Below are positions 44,420 to 53,696 of a stretch of 64,000 bases of DNA, one piece after another. The position numbers and the translations under genes were made by a program. This DNA comes from Mycobacterium sp. MBM (lineage in GTDB: Bacteria; Actinomycetota; Actinomycetes; Mycobacteriales; Mycobacteriaceae): positions 19,976 to 83,975 of the forward strand of contig JAKJHY010000025.1 of assembly GCA_021648845.1 (NCBI GenBank), read 5' to 3'. Each line of letters opens with the position of its first letter. The first letter of the stretch is position 1. Under the pieces are notes generated by a model. The model saw nothing but the letters and a program-made list of their open reading frames with translations, was not told where the DNA came from and did not search any database.

Positions 44420-44845
44420 ATGAGAAACATGTTGGACAGCGTAGCGCCGGGACTGGCAGTTGTCTCCTTCTTGGGGGAGTCCGCAACGCTCTACCTGGGT
44501 GTTGTGTTTGGGCTCTTGCTAATTGGGGTGTTGCTGCGCGTGTCTGTGAACAGGCTGGGCCGCCGGGATGGCGTCCCTGGTCCGGCTGCGGCAGGGGGCG
44601 GCGGGGGTGTCTCGATTGCTTTACCCGTGAACACCACTTCGCCGTCCAGCGTCGTCGCGGTGGGCGGATCGCACCTGTGGCCGGCCACGTTGGTGGGGGC
44701 ACCGCGGCCCGCCGCTCGCGGCCGTGCAGGCGCACCGCAACAGGACCCAGTGGGGCGGTCGTGGCGGGGGCAGCGGCGTCGGATAAGCCCGCGGGCGGCG
44801 GCCACCCTGCATCACGGTGTCGATCCTCAGCGGAGGCCGCGATGA
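44420..44845 (+). CDS. Small membrane protein starting the mating-channel operon
   Basis: A 141-residue protein at ATG 44420; ATG 44429 is possible. One TM segment at about 20-42 (SATLYLGVVFGLLLIGVLLR), then a Gly-rich and Arg-rich tail. It ends in a TGA that overlaps the next ATG (ATGA), which supports both the frame and the operon. A longer + strand frame from 44227 that runs into the next gene uses another frame here and is not real. Role unknown. Confidence 0.55.
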   Translation: MRNMLDSVAPGLAVVSFLGESATLYLGVVFGLLLIGVLLRVSVNRLGRRDGVPGPAAAGGGGGVSIALPVNTTSPSSVVAVGGSHLWPATLVGAPRPAARGRAGAPQQDPVGRSWRGQRRRISPRAAATLHHGVDPQRRPR

Positions 44846-45921
44846 CGATGACCAATGAGGAGTGGACGCTTCAACTGCAGACGCCGGGGGATGCTGATGG
44901 TCTCTACCCTGATGCCCCCGGCTTCGAGCCTCCCGAGGGCGCCCAGGCCGACCATGAGGTTGACGACGACGCCGAGGTAGATGACTTCTACGGTGACGAG
45001 GAACTGGGCGAGGATCTCTACGACGAGGACGAGCAGGACGGGGATGACCCGTTCGATGATTACGCCGATCCGATGGGCGTGGCCGAGGGGTTCCCGCGTG
45101 ACCTGGTAGCTCCGGTCGATGGTGACGAGGACCGCGGCGAGCTGGAACGGCCGCGCCGGTTCGACGGCAAGATCGCGATGGGCTTTGCGGCGGCGGGGCT
45201 GGTGGCGGTGTTGGTGGCGATCGTCGGTGCGGTCACGGTTTACGGTTCCGATGAGCCGGCCGCGCGTCCGACTGCCGCATCGGTCACCGAGCCTGGCGAT
45301 CTGCCGCCCTCACGGCCGGCGCCGGCGAAACCTGCGGTGGCAGACACCTCCGACCGGCCCCTTCCGTACACCGCCGATGCCGCGAAGTCCTGCGCAGCGG
45401 GGTCGACTTCGGCGCAGACGATGGCCGGGGCTGATCCGCACAGCGCGTTTGTCTGTGTGCGCGGTGGGGCCGACGGACAGGTGATCGAGATCGACCTGTC
45501 GAAGACCTACATGATCACCGCGATTTCCTTGACTCCCGGCTGGGTGGGCAAAGATGCCAGCGGAGTGTCGCAGTGGGGGCAGTATCGCGTGGTCACCACC
45601 GTGCAGTATCTGTTCAACGACACCGACTCGACGCTGGTGACTCAGGAAACCAAGAACGTTCACGGTGAAGCCGTTCAGCCGATCAAGCGGGTCCTGGCCT
45701 CCAAGATCAAGATCCTGATCCGGCAGACCTCCCGGCCACCGGCTCAGCCCGAGGCCGGAGCGTCACCGACGACAACCGCCGGGGGGTTCGCTGCCCCCAC
45801 ACCGCCGTTGTCGCTGGCCCCGCTGCCTGCCGACTCGATGGGTGGGCACCCGGAGTCCGACCCTGTCGATGCCGCGTTCGCGATCAAGAGTTTGAAGGTC
45901 ATCGGCCACGAGCCGCTGTAA
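44842..45921 (+). CDS. Bitopic protein with discoidin-like outside domain
   Basis: A 359-residue protein at ATG 44842, ATGA-overlapped with the gene before it. The first 105 residues are very acidic (DDDAEVDDFYGDEELGEDLY). One TM segment lies at about 111-132 (AMGFAAAGLVAVLVAIVGAV), then a Pro/Ala linker. A beta-rich domain with HSAFVCVRGGADGQVIEIDL, TYMITAISLTPGWVGKD and QYRVVTTVQYLFND follows, resembling F5/8 type C (discoidin) folds. The tail is Pro-rich. It is encoded directly before the TcpC-like gene with the same orientation. A role in stabilising the mating channel or gripping surface glycans is inferred. Confidence 0.65.
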   Translation: MTMTNEEWTLQLQTPGDADGLYPDAPGFEPPEGAQADHEVDDDAEVDDFYGDEELGEDLYDEDEQDGDDPFDDYADPMGVAEGFPRDLVAPVDGDEDRGELERPRRFDGKIAMGFAAAGLVAVLVAIVGAVTVYGSDEPAARPTAASVTEPGDLPPSRPAPAKPAVADTSDRPLPYTADAAKSCAAGSTSAQTMAGADPHSAFVCVRGGADGQVIEIDLSKTYMITAISLTPGWVGKDASGVSQWGQYRVVTTVQYLFNDTDSTLVTQETKNVHGEAVQPIKRVLASKIKILIRQTSRPPAQPEAGASPTTTAGGFAAPTPPLSLAPLPADSMGGHPESDPVDAAFAIKSLKVIGHEPL

Positions 45922-45938
45922 CAGCGAGGAATCTCGAT

Positions 45939-46889
45939 ATGCAGATGAGCAGGATCTGGCAGCGCCGCATCCAACGGGGCAAACACACCGCCACCGCGGT
46001 CATCAAACCGCTGGCGATCGGTCTGGCCGCGCTGGCAGGACTAAACCTGGTGTGGCAGTTCTTGTTTGGCTCGCCGCCGGATCTCGTCACCCCTTCTCGG
46101 GAAGTGGTCAACAAGTCGGCGGTGGTCAGTGCATTCGCTCAGGACTACGTGTCGGTGTGGCTGACCGCAAGCCAGTCCGATGCCCACAGTTTGGATCAGT
46201 TCGTCTCGGTCCCCAAAGGGAATCTGCAACTTCCCTCCACTCCGGCAGTGGTGATCAACACCCCCACCGTGGTCGCAGTGACGTTTGCGGGCACCGCCGG
46301 CAAGGACGCCGACGCCGAGGTCTTCTCGGTGGTGGTGGGGGTGACCCAACGCCCGTATGAATCGGCCAGCCCGCAAAGGGCGCTGTACCGGGTGCCGGTG
46401 CTGTGGTCGCGGTTTGGGCCGCGGGCAGCGTCGTTGCCAGCGCGGATCAGCGGTCCCGGTGCTGGCGCGGATCTGCCCCTGAGCTACCCGACCACCCTCA
46501 GTGAATCGGACCCGGCTTACACCGTGGCCGCCGGATTCCTCACCGCGTACCTGACCGGCAACGGGTCGGTGGAGCGCTACGTCACTGCCGAATCGAAGCT
46601 GCTGGGCGTTGCCGGAGCCTATGAGAGCGTGACGATCTCGGGAATCACCGCTGTCACGCCGCCGCCGACAGCCCCCGCAGACGGGCAGACCGTGCGCGTG
46701 CTGGCGGCTGTCACCGCAGTGACATCGCAGTACGCGCCCAGTGAGCTGAGTTACCCGCTGACCTTGACCGGCGTTGGCGGTCGGTGGTTGGTGGCGGCCA
46801 TCGACTTCGCTCCCGCAGTGTCCACCGACGACGCCCTGGTACCGGTCACTGTCGCCACCGACTGGCGCAGCGCACAAACCCCGAATTAA
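45939..46889 (+). CDS. TcpC/VirB8-like channel protein
   Basis: A 316-residue protein at ATG 45939. It has a short basic cytoplasmic start, one TM segment at about 22-44 (IKPLAIGLAALAGLNLVWQF), and an extracytoplasmic part with two similar NTF2-like domains (VVSAFAQDYVSVWLTASQSD then AAGFLTAYLTGNGSVERYVT). This is the TcpC arrangement from Gram-positive conjugation, where it replaces VirB8 as assembly scaffold. The next genes are pilin-like, VirB4 and VirB6, as in other actinobacterial type IV clusters. The call is well supported by architecture and order. Confidence 0.8.
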   Translation: MQMSRIWQRRIQRGKHTATAVIKPLAIGLAALAGLNLVWQFLFGSPPDLVTPSREVVNKSAVVSAFAQDYVSVWLTASQSDAHSLDQFVSVPKGNLQLPSTPAVVINTPTVVAVTFAGTAGKDADAEVFSVVVGVTQRPYESASPQRALYRVPVLWSRFGPRAASLPARISGPGAGADLPLSYPTTLSESDPAYTVAAGFLTAYLTGNGSVERYVTAESKLLGVAGAYESVTISGITAVTPPPTAPADGQTVRVLAAVTAVTSQYAPSELSYPLTLTGVGGRWLVAAIDFAPAVSTDDALVPVTVATDWRSAQTPN

Positions 46890-46923
46890 CCCCTCTCATC
46901 AGTACACCCGGAAGGAACGCATC

Positions 46924-47196
46924 ATGACCGTAACCACCCTGGCAGCCGGTGACTTGTTCACCGCCATTCCCTCGCTGTGGCAGTCCGCGCAGATTCCGTT
47001 GGCGATCATCGCCATCGCCGTCGGCGGTGTCGCCGGGGCGTTTTCGCTCACGCGCGGCTTCGGTGCCGCCGCCGGCCGCGTGCTCGGAGGCATCGCCATT
47101 GCGGCCATCATCCTCGGCGGGGTCGGGCTTGCGGTGAGCATCAAGAGCACCGTCGACAAGCACGGCGGCGGAATCACTTCCGGCCAGTTCGGCTGA
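46924..47196 (+). CDS. Small two-TM protein, pilin-like (VirB2-type position)
   Basis: A 90-residue protein at ATG 46924 behind GGAAGG. Two TM segments (about 24-42, IPLAIIAIAVGGVAGAFSLT, and 50-72, VLGGIAIAAIILGGVGLAVS) with a short basic loop, then a polar tail. VirB2-type pilins and their Gram-positive counterparts have this shape and occupy this position before the VirB4 gene. It could also be a small TcpD-like membrane subunit. Function is from context. Confidence 0.6.
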   Translation: MTVTTLAAGDLFTAIPSLWQSAQIPLAIIAIAVGGVAGAFSLTRGFGAAAGRVLGGIAIAAIILGGVGLAVSIKSTVDKHGGGITSGQFG

Positions 47197-47224
47197 GCGA
47201 CCGCAACAACCCCAGCAAGGAGTC

Positions 47225-50068
47225 ATGGTGGCCGACGACGCAGATAAACCACGCCGGGCGCGGGTCTACGCCGATGTGCGCGATTTCCCCATCTATCTGT
47301 CGCACATCGACGACAACACCCGGCTGTGGTTTGCGCCGTGGCGCATCTGGGACGGGGCCACCTTCCTGGTCGGCTCTGCGGCCACCGTGTGGGCGACCCG
47401 CCACTGGCTGGAATCCGGGCATGCGGTCGCGGTCTTCCTGTTCGGGGCGGCGATCACCGCCGGACTGACCGTGCTGGCTCGCCAGGTTCCCGTGTCGCGG
47501 CCCAGTCCGTTCTATCGGATCATGTGGCTGCTGGAGGGCCTGGTCCGCAACCGCCATACCGCCGCCGTCGACGGGCGTCGCGACGCGTGGCTCTCGCCGC
47601 CCGAGGAGGTCATCGACAACCTCATCTTCACCCCCGGCGGTGTCTACGCCGAGTTCATTGTCGACGGGCAACCGGGCGGCATGATGTCCTACGCACTCAA
47701 GGACGCTGTCTCCCGAGGACACCGCCCCCTGGTCCGTCAGCTTCCCTCGGGGATGCTGCTGTGGGGCGCCAACGTGCGTATCAATCCGCGACAGTTGTTG
47801 CGGCGCATGCTCTCCGGGTACGAGCGCTATCCCAACTGGATTCAGGAAGTGCGGGATTGGGAGCACTTCGTGCAGATTGAGCCCTTCTACGAGCAGGTCT
47901 TCGGACTGCGTATCCCTGTCGATGCCGGGATGGAGGGCCGCAGTGGGGTGGGCGGTCTGGCCAAGATGGCGACGGTGGTGGCAGGGCGCGATCCTGACGA
48001 CCCGCAGTCGCTGGCCGGTTATCGCGAGATGGTCGACAAGCTCCTGACGAAGATTCCCCGCCAGTTCAATGCACGCCCCGCCACCCCCCGCCAGATCCAT
48101 TGGTGGTACCGACGTCGCTGGTCGCTGGGCGCACTCTCCGAACCGTTCCCGCATGAGCCAGGCGGCCCGGATCGGCTGACCAGCACCGACTTTGCCTCGC
48201 TGATGCCTGCCGACTTCGACGGCGGTGATCAGATGTCTCGTCGTGACCACCGCAGCTGGTGGCGGCGGCTGCTGCCGTCGTTGGCGCCCCTTCTGGTGAT
48301 TCGGCGGCCCAAGCAACCCGCGAGCTATCAGAGCATGCTCGCCGTGGCGCAGCTACCGCGAGCGGGCCTGGTATACCCACGGGCCGAGTATCTTCTGTCC
48401 CTCTACGACGTCGAGGTCGATTCCGAGGTCGAGGTCGACTGGTTTCAGCACGTGAGCACACGCGCGGCTGAGCGAGCGTTGAACCAGATCGACCGTGCTC
48501 AGCGCAATCTCGATGACCAGGCGTTCCAGCGTGGGTCCGCGCGAGCCAGCAACTCTGATCTGGCCGAGCGGTACGCCGCCGGCGAGGAGTACAACGCCAA
48601 ACTGCGGGCCAGCAAGTTGGAACGGGAGGTCAGCGCCGCCACGGTAGTGGCCGTCGGTGCAGCGACACGAGACGCACTCGACCGCGCTGCACATCAGTTG
48701 CAGACGCATTTCGCCGAGGAGCTCGACACCACGTTGAGTCGGTGGCGTGGCAGCGCACAGGTGGCGCTGTGGCAGACGGGCATTCCCGGCAGCGAGGAAC
48801 GCAGCCCCCGGAGTCAATTCGACCAGCCGACCACCACCACCGAGTGGGCACGGTTCTCACCACTGGTGTCCAACGAATTGGGCAACGACACCGGAATCCT
48901 GTTCGCGCGGAACATGGCCACCCGCCGTCCCAGCCCGGTGTTGCTGGACCCCGAAGGTGTCGCACACCGCCGGGGCGCACCAGGGGTGCTGTTCTTCGGT
49001 CCACCCGGCGGCGGGAAGTCACAGGGCGCCAAGCGGATCGTGACCGAGTTGCTGGCCCGCAACAGCCAATGCTCGATTGTCGATCCCGGCACCAACCGGG
49101 AGTGGGAGCCGGCCCTTGCCCATCTTGGGGATCGGGTCGTCTACATCAATCCGACCCGCGGGGACGTGTCGATGGACGGTCTGCGGATCTTCCGGCGCGA
49201 GATTGCAGTGGAACGCACGCTGGACCACCTGCTGCCGATGATGGGTGTCGAACCGGACGCCGAAGTCGCCCGGCAACTGCGGTTCTTGCTGCGTCCAGAT
49301 CAACGGGTGGCTGAGAGCCTCGGCGCCTTGGTCCGGTACCTGAACAGTCTGCGCGGACAGCAGGCCCGTGAGTACGCCGATTTGACCGCCAAGCTCGACA
49401 TGTGGGCGAACATCGACTACCTGCGGGCAATGTTCGACGAGTCGCTGCCTGTGCCGCCGATCGCCGAAAGGGATGCCGTTGTCTGGTTGACCTCCGAGTT
49501 GGAGTTGCCGACGACGGCGCAAACCGAGGACCTGCACCAGTACCGCCGTCAGAGTGCTCGGGCGCGGGCCGGGTTTGCGATCTACGGGATGATCGCCGCG
49601 CTGACCCGTGAGGCATACACCGGGCCGCACCGCCGACCGGGAGGATTCGGTTGGTTTGTCGCTGAAGAAGCGCGGACCTACTTCTCCTCGCCGGTCGGGC
49701 AGGAGGACGCGGTTCGTTTGATCACCCAGGGCCGCAAGGAGCGTTACGGCCTGATCGCGATCTCCCAGCATGTGGAGCACTTCCACGGCATTCCGACAAA
49801 GGACTTGCCGTCGCGGATCATCACACCGTTCAAGCCCATTGAGCGGGACCAGGCGCGGACAGAGTTCAAGGCCATCGGCATCGACCCCGACGAGTACCCC
49901 GAAGTGCTCGATCTTCGCACCGTCGAAGGGCACGGGTATGCCTATCTCATTGACGAGTTCGGCCGGGCCGGGCTGGTAGACATGCTGCCCCCGGTGCAGC
50001 AAGAGCGCGTGCAGGCATTTGACACCCGAGGACTCGATGACACTGCGGGAGTACATCTCCCATGCTGA
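47225..50068 (+). CDS. VirB4-type conjugation ATPase
   Basis: A 947-residue protein. AAGGAG at 47217-47222 sits very close to ATG 47225, so GTG 47228 could be the true start. The N-terminus has two TM-like stretches (residues of about 40-85, FLVGSAATVWATRHWLESGH then VAVFLFGAAITAGLTVLARQ), suggesting a fused VirB3/PrgI-type membrane part. The C-terminal half is the ATPase: Walker A FGPPGGGKSQ near residue 593, Walker B-like WFVAEEA near 806, then GLIAISQHVEHF. VirB4 energises pilus and channel assembly in every type IV system. It overlaps the VirB6-type gene by seven bases. Confidence 0.88.
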   Translation: MVADDADKPRRARVYADVRDFPIYLSHIDDNTRLWFAPWRIWDGATFLVGSAATVWATRHWLESGHAVAVFLFGAAITAGLTVLARQVPVSRPSPFYRIMWLLEGLVRNRHTAAVDGRRDAWLSPPEEVIDNLIFTPGGVYAEFIVDGQPGGMMSYALKDAVSRGHRPLVRQLPSGMLLWGANVRINPRQLLRRMLSGYERYPNWIQEVRDWEHFVQIEPFYEQVFGLRIPVDAGMEGRSGVGGLAKMATVVAGRDPDDPQSLAGYREMVDKLLTKIPRQFNARPATPRQIHWWYRRRWSLGALSEPFPHEPGGPDRLTSTDFASLMPADFDGGDQMSRRDHRSWWRRLLPSLAPLLVIRRPKQPASYQSMLAVAQLPRAGLVYPRAEYLLSLYDVEVDSEVEVDWFQHVSTRAAERALNQIDRAQRNLDDQAFQRGSARASNSDLAERYAAGEEYNAKLRASKLEREVSAATVVAVGAATRDALDRAAHQLQTHFAEELDTTLSRWRGSAQVALWQTGIPGSEERSPRSQFDQPTTTTEWARFSPLVSNELGNDTGILFARNMATRRPSPVLLDPEGVAHRRGAPGVLFFGPPGGGKSQGAKRIVTELLARNSQCSIVDPGTNREWEPALAHLGDRVVYINPTRGDVSMDGLRIFRREIAVERTLDHLLPMMGVEPDAEVARQLRFLLRPDQRVAESLGALVRYLNSLRGQQAREYADLTAKLDMWANIDYLRAMFDESLPVPPIAERDAVVWLTSELELPTTAQTEDLHQYRRQSARARAGFAIYGMIAALTREAYTGPHRRPGGFGWFVAEEARTYFSSPVGQEDAVRLITQGRKERYGLIAISQHVEHFHGIPTKDLPSRIITPFKPIERDQARTEFKAIGIDPDEYPEVLDLRTVEGHGYAYLIDEFGRAGLVDMLPPVQQERVQAFDTRGLDDTAGVHLPC

Positions 50069-52170
50069 CCGCCTACTGCGCCTGGCGTTACACCCATCCC
50101 GGCCTTCGCCGGGCATGGCTGATGACCCAACTCCTGTGGGCCGGGGCGCTCGTCGCGCTGGTGACTGCGCCTCAGGCCAGCGCAGCAGGATTCACCAATG
50201 CCGTGGGATGGACCGGGATCACCGACACCACCGGTCAGCCCATCGGGTCGTACTTCATCGGCACTGTCTCCATGCTCGATGCCGTTCGCGAGCAGGGCAG
50301 CGACATGAGCATGCTGGACCCCTCGTCGTGGGTGCCCGGCCTCGCTGACCGTGTCCAGATTGCGTTGACCTACAGCCAGTTAGCGACTCTGCTGGGGCTG
50401 TGCTGCGGATTCCTGGTAACGGTCTGCGCCCTGGGGATCTGGTTCATCAAGTTCGCGTTGGGGTCGGTGTGGCTGGGCTGGCTGGGTGCGCTTGCCGCCC
50501 CCGTGGCCGCGGCGATCGGCCATTTCGTGCAAACCTTCCAGATCATCCCGCTGGCCCTGGTCATCTGCTTGTTCGTCGGCGGGATGCTCTGCTATAGCCG
50601 GGGTTTCGGCACCGGGGCGGCGGTGATGGGCAGCGGATTTCTGGTGATCCTGCTGATCGCCTTGTTCCTGCGTGACCCGGTTAAGGAGTTGGTGGGCGAG
50701 GAGGGCTTGCTAGCCGTTGGCCGTTCCCTCGGGTTCCAGATTTCCTTGGGAGTGGGCAACAACGGGTCGCTGGCCGGCGGCAACATCGATGCCCAGACCA
50801 CGGCGTTGACCCAATGGATGGCCACCGTGTTGGTTCGCCACCCCATCCAGATCGCCAACTTCGGGGAGGTCATCGACAACTACTCCGGCTGCGCGGCGGC
50901 CTGGAATGCCGCCCTGAACAGAGGCAGCGGCATCGAGGGGACCTCTGCTGCGATCGCCGGAGCCGCCAGCGGGCCGGTGCAGGCGATGGAGCAATGCGGC
51001 CGGATGGAAGCGGTGGTGCATGCACGCCAACTCAGCGGCGAAACAGTCGGATTGATGTTTTTCATGAACTGCATCGTCTTGGTGCTGTTGCTGCTGCTGT
51101 GCTACATGGGCTGCGAAGTGATCCGCATCGGGTTTCTCACCTTCTGGAACGTGTTGGTGCTCGTCCCCGCCGCGGCAGTAGCCGTCGCTCCGGGACCGCA
51201 ACGTCAGTACGCCAAGCGCACCGCGCTCAAACTGCTGGTGCACGGCGTGGAGATGATGTTTGCCACAGCGGCTTTCGGTGTCGTGCTGGTGATCATGTCC
51301 CATGTCACCGGCAACACCATGCCGGGTATGGATATCGGCCATCCGATCATGAAGATGATCGTGATGCTGCTGATCACCGCAGCGGCGGTGTTCGGATTCC
51401 GCGCGCTGCTACGCGGCTTCGGCGATTCCGGGCTTCCCGGCCCGATGACGATCGCCAAACGGTCATTCCAGTTCGGGATGGGACCTGCCGGGCAGGCTGC
51501 GGCAATGCGGGGCAATGCCCGCGACATGCGCCGGATGATGCGCGATGACACCGGACTGCCGAGTTCTGGTCAAAACTCCGACGTCGGTAGCCGTGGGCCT
51601 GGGTCAGGGCCTGGACGCCGACCGCATCCCCCGACGCCCGCCAGTGCCGGATCGCGCGGCCCAGGATCGGGTCCCGGCGCTGGTGGTGCGCGCACCGTCG
51701 CGCCGCCAGCGGCGACCCCCGCCAGCAGCGCGGTCCCGGCGAGCACCGCATCTGGTGTGAGCAGTGGCGCGGGGGCCGTCGGTGCCCGCGCGGCGGCCGC
51801 GGCGCCAGCAGCAGGGGCTGGTGCTGGGGCGGCCGGGACGGCGGGTGTAGCTGGGACCGCCGGCGCATCGGCGCTGGCGGGGCCGGCCGCCCCGGTCGTC
51901 GCCGGGGCGGCACTGACAGCCAAGGCTGTTTCTGACCGTCGCAGCAAAAGTGACGACAGCACCGCAGGACGTCGACCCGCGCCGCCACCACCGCCGCCGC
52001 CTGGGCAGTCAGCAGGATCAGCTCCTGCCTCCGGCCGCACGGGCAGATCCGCAACGAGCCCACCGGCTGGAAATACGGCCGCAAGCACCCCGCTGTCGGA
52101 CCGCGGTCGAGACGAGGACCAGCAGCCGCCACCCACAGCAGGGCGCCGCGAGCAGCCCCCACAACGGTAA
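50062..52170 (+). CDS. VirB6/TrbL-type polytopic channel protein
   Basis: A 702-residue protein at ATG 50062. A signal-like first hydrophobic segment ends in TAPQASAAG. Further TM segments follow at about 95-190 (YSQLATLLGLCCGFLVTVCA and two more) and at about 330-460 (GLMFFMNCIVLVLLLLLCYM, FWNVLVLVPAAAVAVAPGPQ and others). The C-terminal 210 residues are Gly/Pro/Ala/Arg-rich and disordered. VirB6 proteins form the inner-membrane channel with VirB4 and VirB8. Size and position after VirB4 fit; an FtsX-like alternative is not supported. Confidence 0.8.
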   Translation: MLTAYCAWRYTHPGLRRAWLMTQLLWAGALVALVTAPQASAAGFTNAVGWTGITDTTGQPIGSYFIGTVSMLDAVREQGSDMSMLDPSSWVPGLADRVQIALTYSQLATLLGLCCGFLVTVCALGIWFIKFALGSVWLGWLGALAAPVAAAIGHFVQTFQIIPLALVICLFVGGMLCYSRGFGTGAAVMGSGFLVILLIALFLRDPVKELVGEEGLLAVGRSLGFQISLGVGNNGSLAGGNIDAQTTALTQWMATVLVRHPIQIANFGEVIDNYSGCAAAWNAALNRGSGIEGTSAAIAGAASGPVQAMEQCGRMEAVVHARQLSGETVGLMFFMNCIVLVLLLLLCYMGCEVIRIGFLTFWNVLVLVPAAAVAVAPGPQRQYAKRTALKLLVHGVEMMFATAAFGVVLVIMSHVTGNTMPGMDIGHPIMKMIVMLLITAAAVFGFRALLRGFGDSGLPGPMTIAKRSFQFGMGPAGQAAAMRGNARDMRRMMRDDTGLPSSGQNSDVGSRGPGSGPGRRPHPPTPASAGSRGPGSGPGAGGARTVAPPAATPASSAVPASTASGVSSGAGAVGARAAAAAPAAGAGAGAAGTAGVAGTAGASALAGPAAPVVAGAALTAKAVSDRRSKSDDSTAGRRPAPPPPPPPGQSAGSAPASGRTGRSATSPPAGNTAASTPLSDRGRDEDQQPPPTAGRREQPPQR

Positions 52171-52185
52171 GAGAAGGAGGCCAAT

Positions 52186-52899
52186 GTGAAGCACACCGCC
52201 AAGCGGCGCATCGCAGACGGCGACGGCGCCTCAACCCCATTAGGGGCACGACGCGTCCAGCCGCCTGCGGGGCACTGCAGCCACGGCATCTCAGAGCGCG
52301 TGTACTGGGCGATGTCACGACTGACCCATCATGGCTGGACAGTGGAGCAGTTCGGCCCGCACGGGTGGTCCGGCCGCGACGAAGCGGGACAGCAGCACGT
52401 CATCGACGCCCGCGCGTACGGCTTCGGTGACCCCTCGTTGCCACTGCATGTGGGTCGACTCTTGGCTCACCTGGGGCGTCTAGAGATAGCCGAGCGCACG
52501 GCCGCGGAGCGCTTGATCACCGCCAAACTGCGGCTGCACATGCCAGCACGCAAGGCACACCCAGACGATGCACGCACGGCATGGCTCTTACCGACGGGCC
52601 AGGCCCAGCCGTGCGCTCCGGTTCGCCAGGCGTATTGGGCAGCACTGACGCTGACCGATGACTACGGATGGCAGATCACCAACGTAGGCGCGGCCGGCTT
52701 TGACGCCATCACACCGGGCGCTGCCCGTGTGACTCCGTTTCGCCCCAGTCGGCGGTGCGTAGCCACGACGGCTGCCACCCTGGCCAACCTGCTGGCCTCG
52801 ATGGAGGGCAGGCACATCATCGAACTGGCCGACCTGATCTCGGCGCACCGCCGGGCGAGCCACACCACACTGACTGCGGCCATGGGGGATTCCCGATGA
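52186..52899 (+). CDS. Soluble protein of two related halves in the transfer operon
   Basis: A 237-residue protein. GTG 52186 is five bases after GGAGG; the ATG two bases earlier meets a stop at once. Two halves look related: YWAMSRLTHHGWTVEQFGPH with later HVGRLLAHLGRLEIAERTAA, and YWAALTLTDDYGWQITNVGA with later TLANLLASMEGRHIIELADL. It looks like an internal duplication of a unit of about 100 residues. There is no TM segment or signal. The stop overlaps the next start (ATGA). Function unknown. Confidence 0.55.
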   Translation: MKHTAKRRIADGDGASTPLGARRVQPPAGHCSHGISERVYWAMSRLTHHGWTVEQFGPHGWSGRDEAGQQHVIDARAYGFGDPSLPLHVGRLLAHLGRLEIAERTAAERLITAKLRLHMPARKAHPDDARTAWLLPTGQAQPCAPVRQAYWAALTLTDDYGWQITNVGAAGFDAITPGAARVTPFRPSRRCVATTAATLANLLASMEGRHIIELADLISAHRRASHTTLTAAMGDSR

Positions 52900-53696
52900 C
52901 CGCCATGATTGCCGCCCCGCAGATCGCGCTGCCGCACGACGAGCGGGCACCGCTGAGCTTTGACCACGCCGCGACGTTTCGGCAGATCGCCCACGATCTG
53001 GACGCTGCCGAGTTCTTCGACAACTCGTCGGACAGCACCGCAACTATCGAACGGCAGAGCTGGGCGGCAACAGCGTTGTTCGCAGTGCGTCTGGCCGGGC
53101 GCAGCGACACACTGCGGGGCCTTCACCGCCACGGCGGCGGCGGCACCGACCACACCCGGTGTTCCTGCAGAGACACGCCGGGCAGCGGCATTCAGCAGGT
53201 GTTGTGCGACTACCTCCAAGCGCCCTCCGATCCACTGGCCCTACCAGGGCACACGATGGGTCTCACCCTGCGGCGGCCGTGGGCGTCGATGCTGATGGTG
53301 CCCGAGGAAGCCGGCGGGAAGAACGTCGAGAACCGCACCGACACCACCGCCTACCGCGGCCCCGTCCTGATCTACTCCGGGGCCAGGCTCGACCTCGCCG
53401 GCGTCGAGATCGGCACCCGTAAAGGATTACGTTCCATGGACTTCCACGCCGCCCAGCAGGGGTGGCTGGGGGCTGCGGTGCTCGTCGATGTCCACCGCGC
53501 TCGCGGCTGTTGCTCCCCGTGGGGCAACACCCGCAAGACACAACAGCTGTACCACTGGGTATTCGAGTCGCCCGCACGCCTGGCCCGCCGACCCTGGCGA
53601 GATGGCGCGCGGGGGTTCGTTGGGCTGCAACCGGTGTCGTGGTCTGCATTGGTCAATCCGAAGGTGTACCGCGAGGCGCAAGGAGGACGGCAATGA
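52896..53696 (+). CDS. ASCH-domain protein in the transfer operon
   Basis: A 266-residue protein at ATG 52896 (ATGA overlap). The first 110 residues are helical with Cys and His residues (RCSCRDTPGSG). From about residue 130 the ASCH pattern appears: GLTLRRPWASMLM, then NVENRTDTTAYRGPVLIYSG, with WLGAAVLVDVHRARGC as the second strand set. ASCH domains have a PUA-like barrel and act on RNA or modified nucleosides. Here it is co-transcribed with conjugation genes. Whether it acts on nucleic acid or nucleoside during transfer is unknown. Confidence 0.65.
   Translation: MTAMIAAPQIALPHDERAPLSFDHAATFRQIAHDLDAAEFFDNSSDSTATIERQSWAATALFAVRLAGRSDTLRGLHRHGGGGTDHTRCSCRDTPGSGIQQVLCDYLQAPSDPLALPGHTMGLTLRRPWASMLMVPEEAGGKNVENRTDTTAYRGPVLIYSGARLDLAGVEIGTRKGLRSMDFHAAQQGWLGAAVLVDVHRARGCCSPWGNTRKTQQLYHWVFESPARLARRPWRDGARGFVGLQPVSWSALVNPKVYREAQGGRQ

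Noticed and set aside
44227..44841. Upstream extension of the gene at 44842
   Set aside because: The extension overlaps a TM-protein gene in another frame and a divergent gene. The ATGA at 44842 is a typical coupled start.
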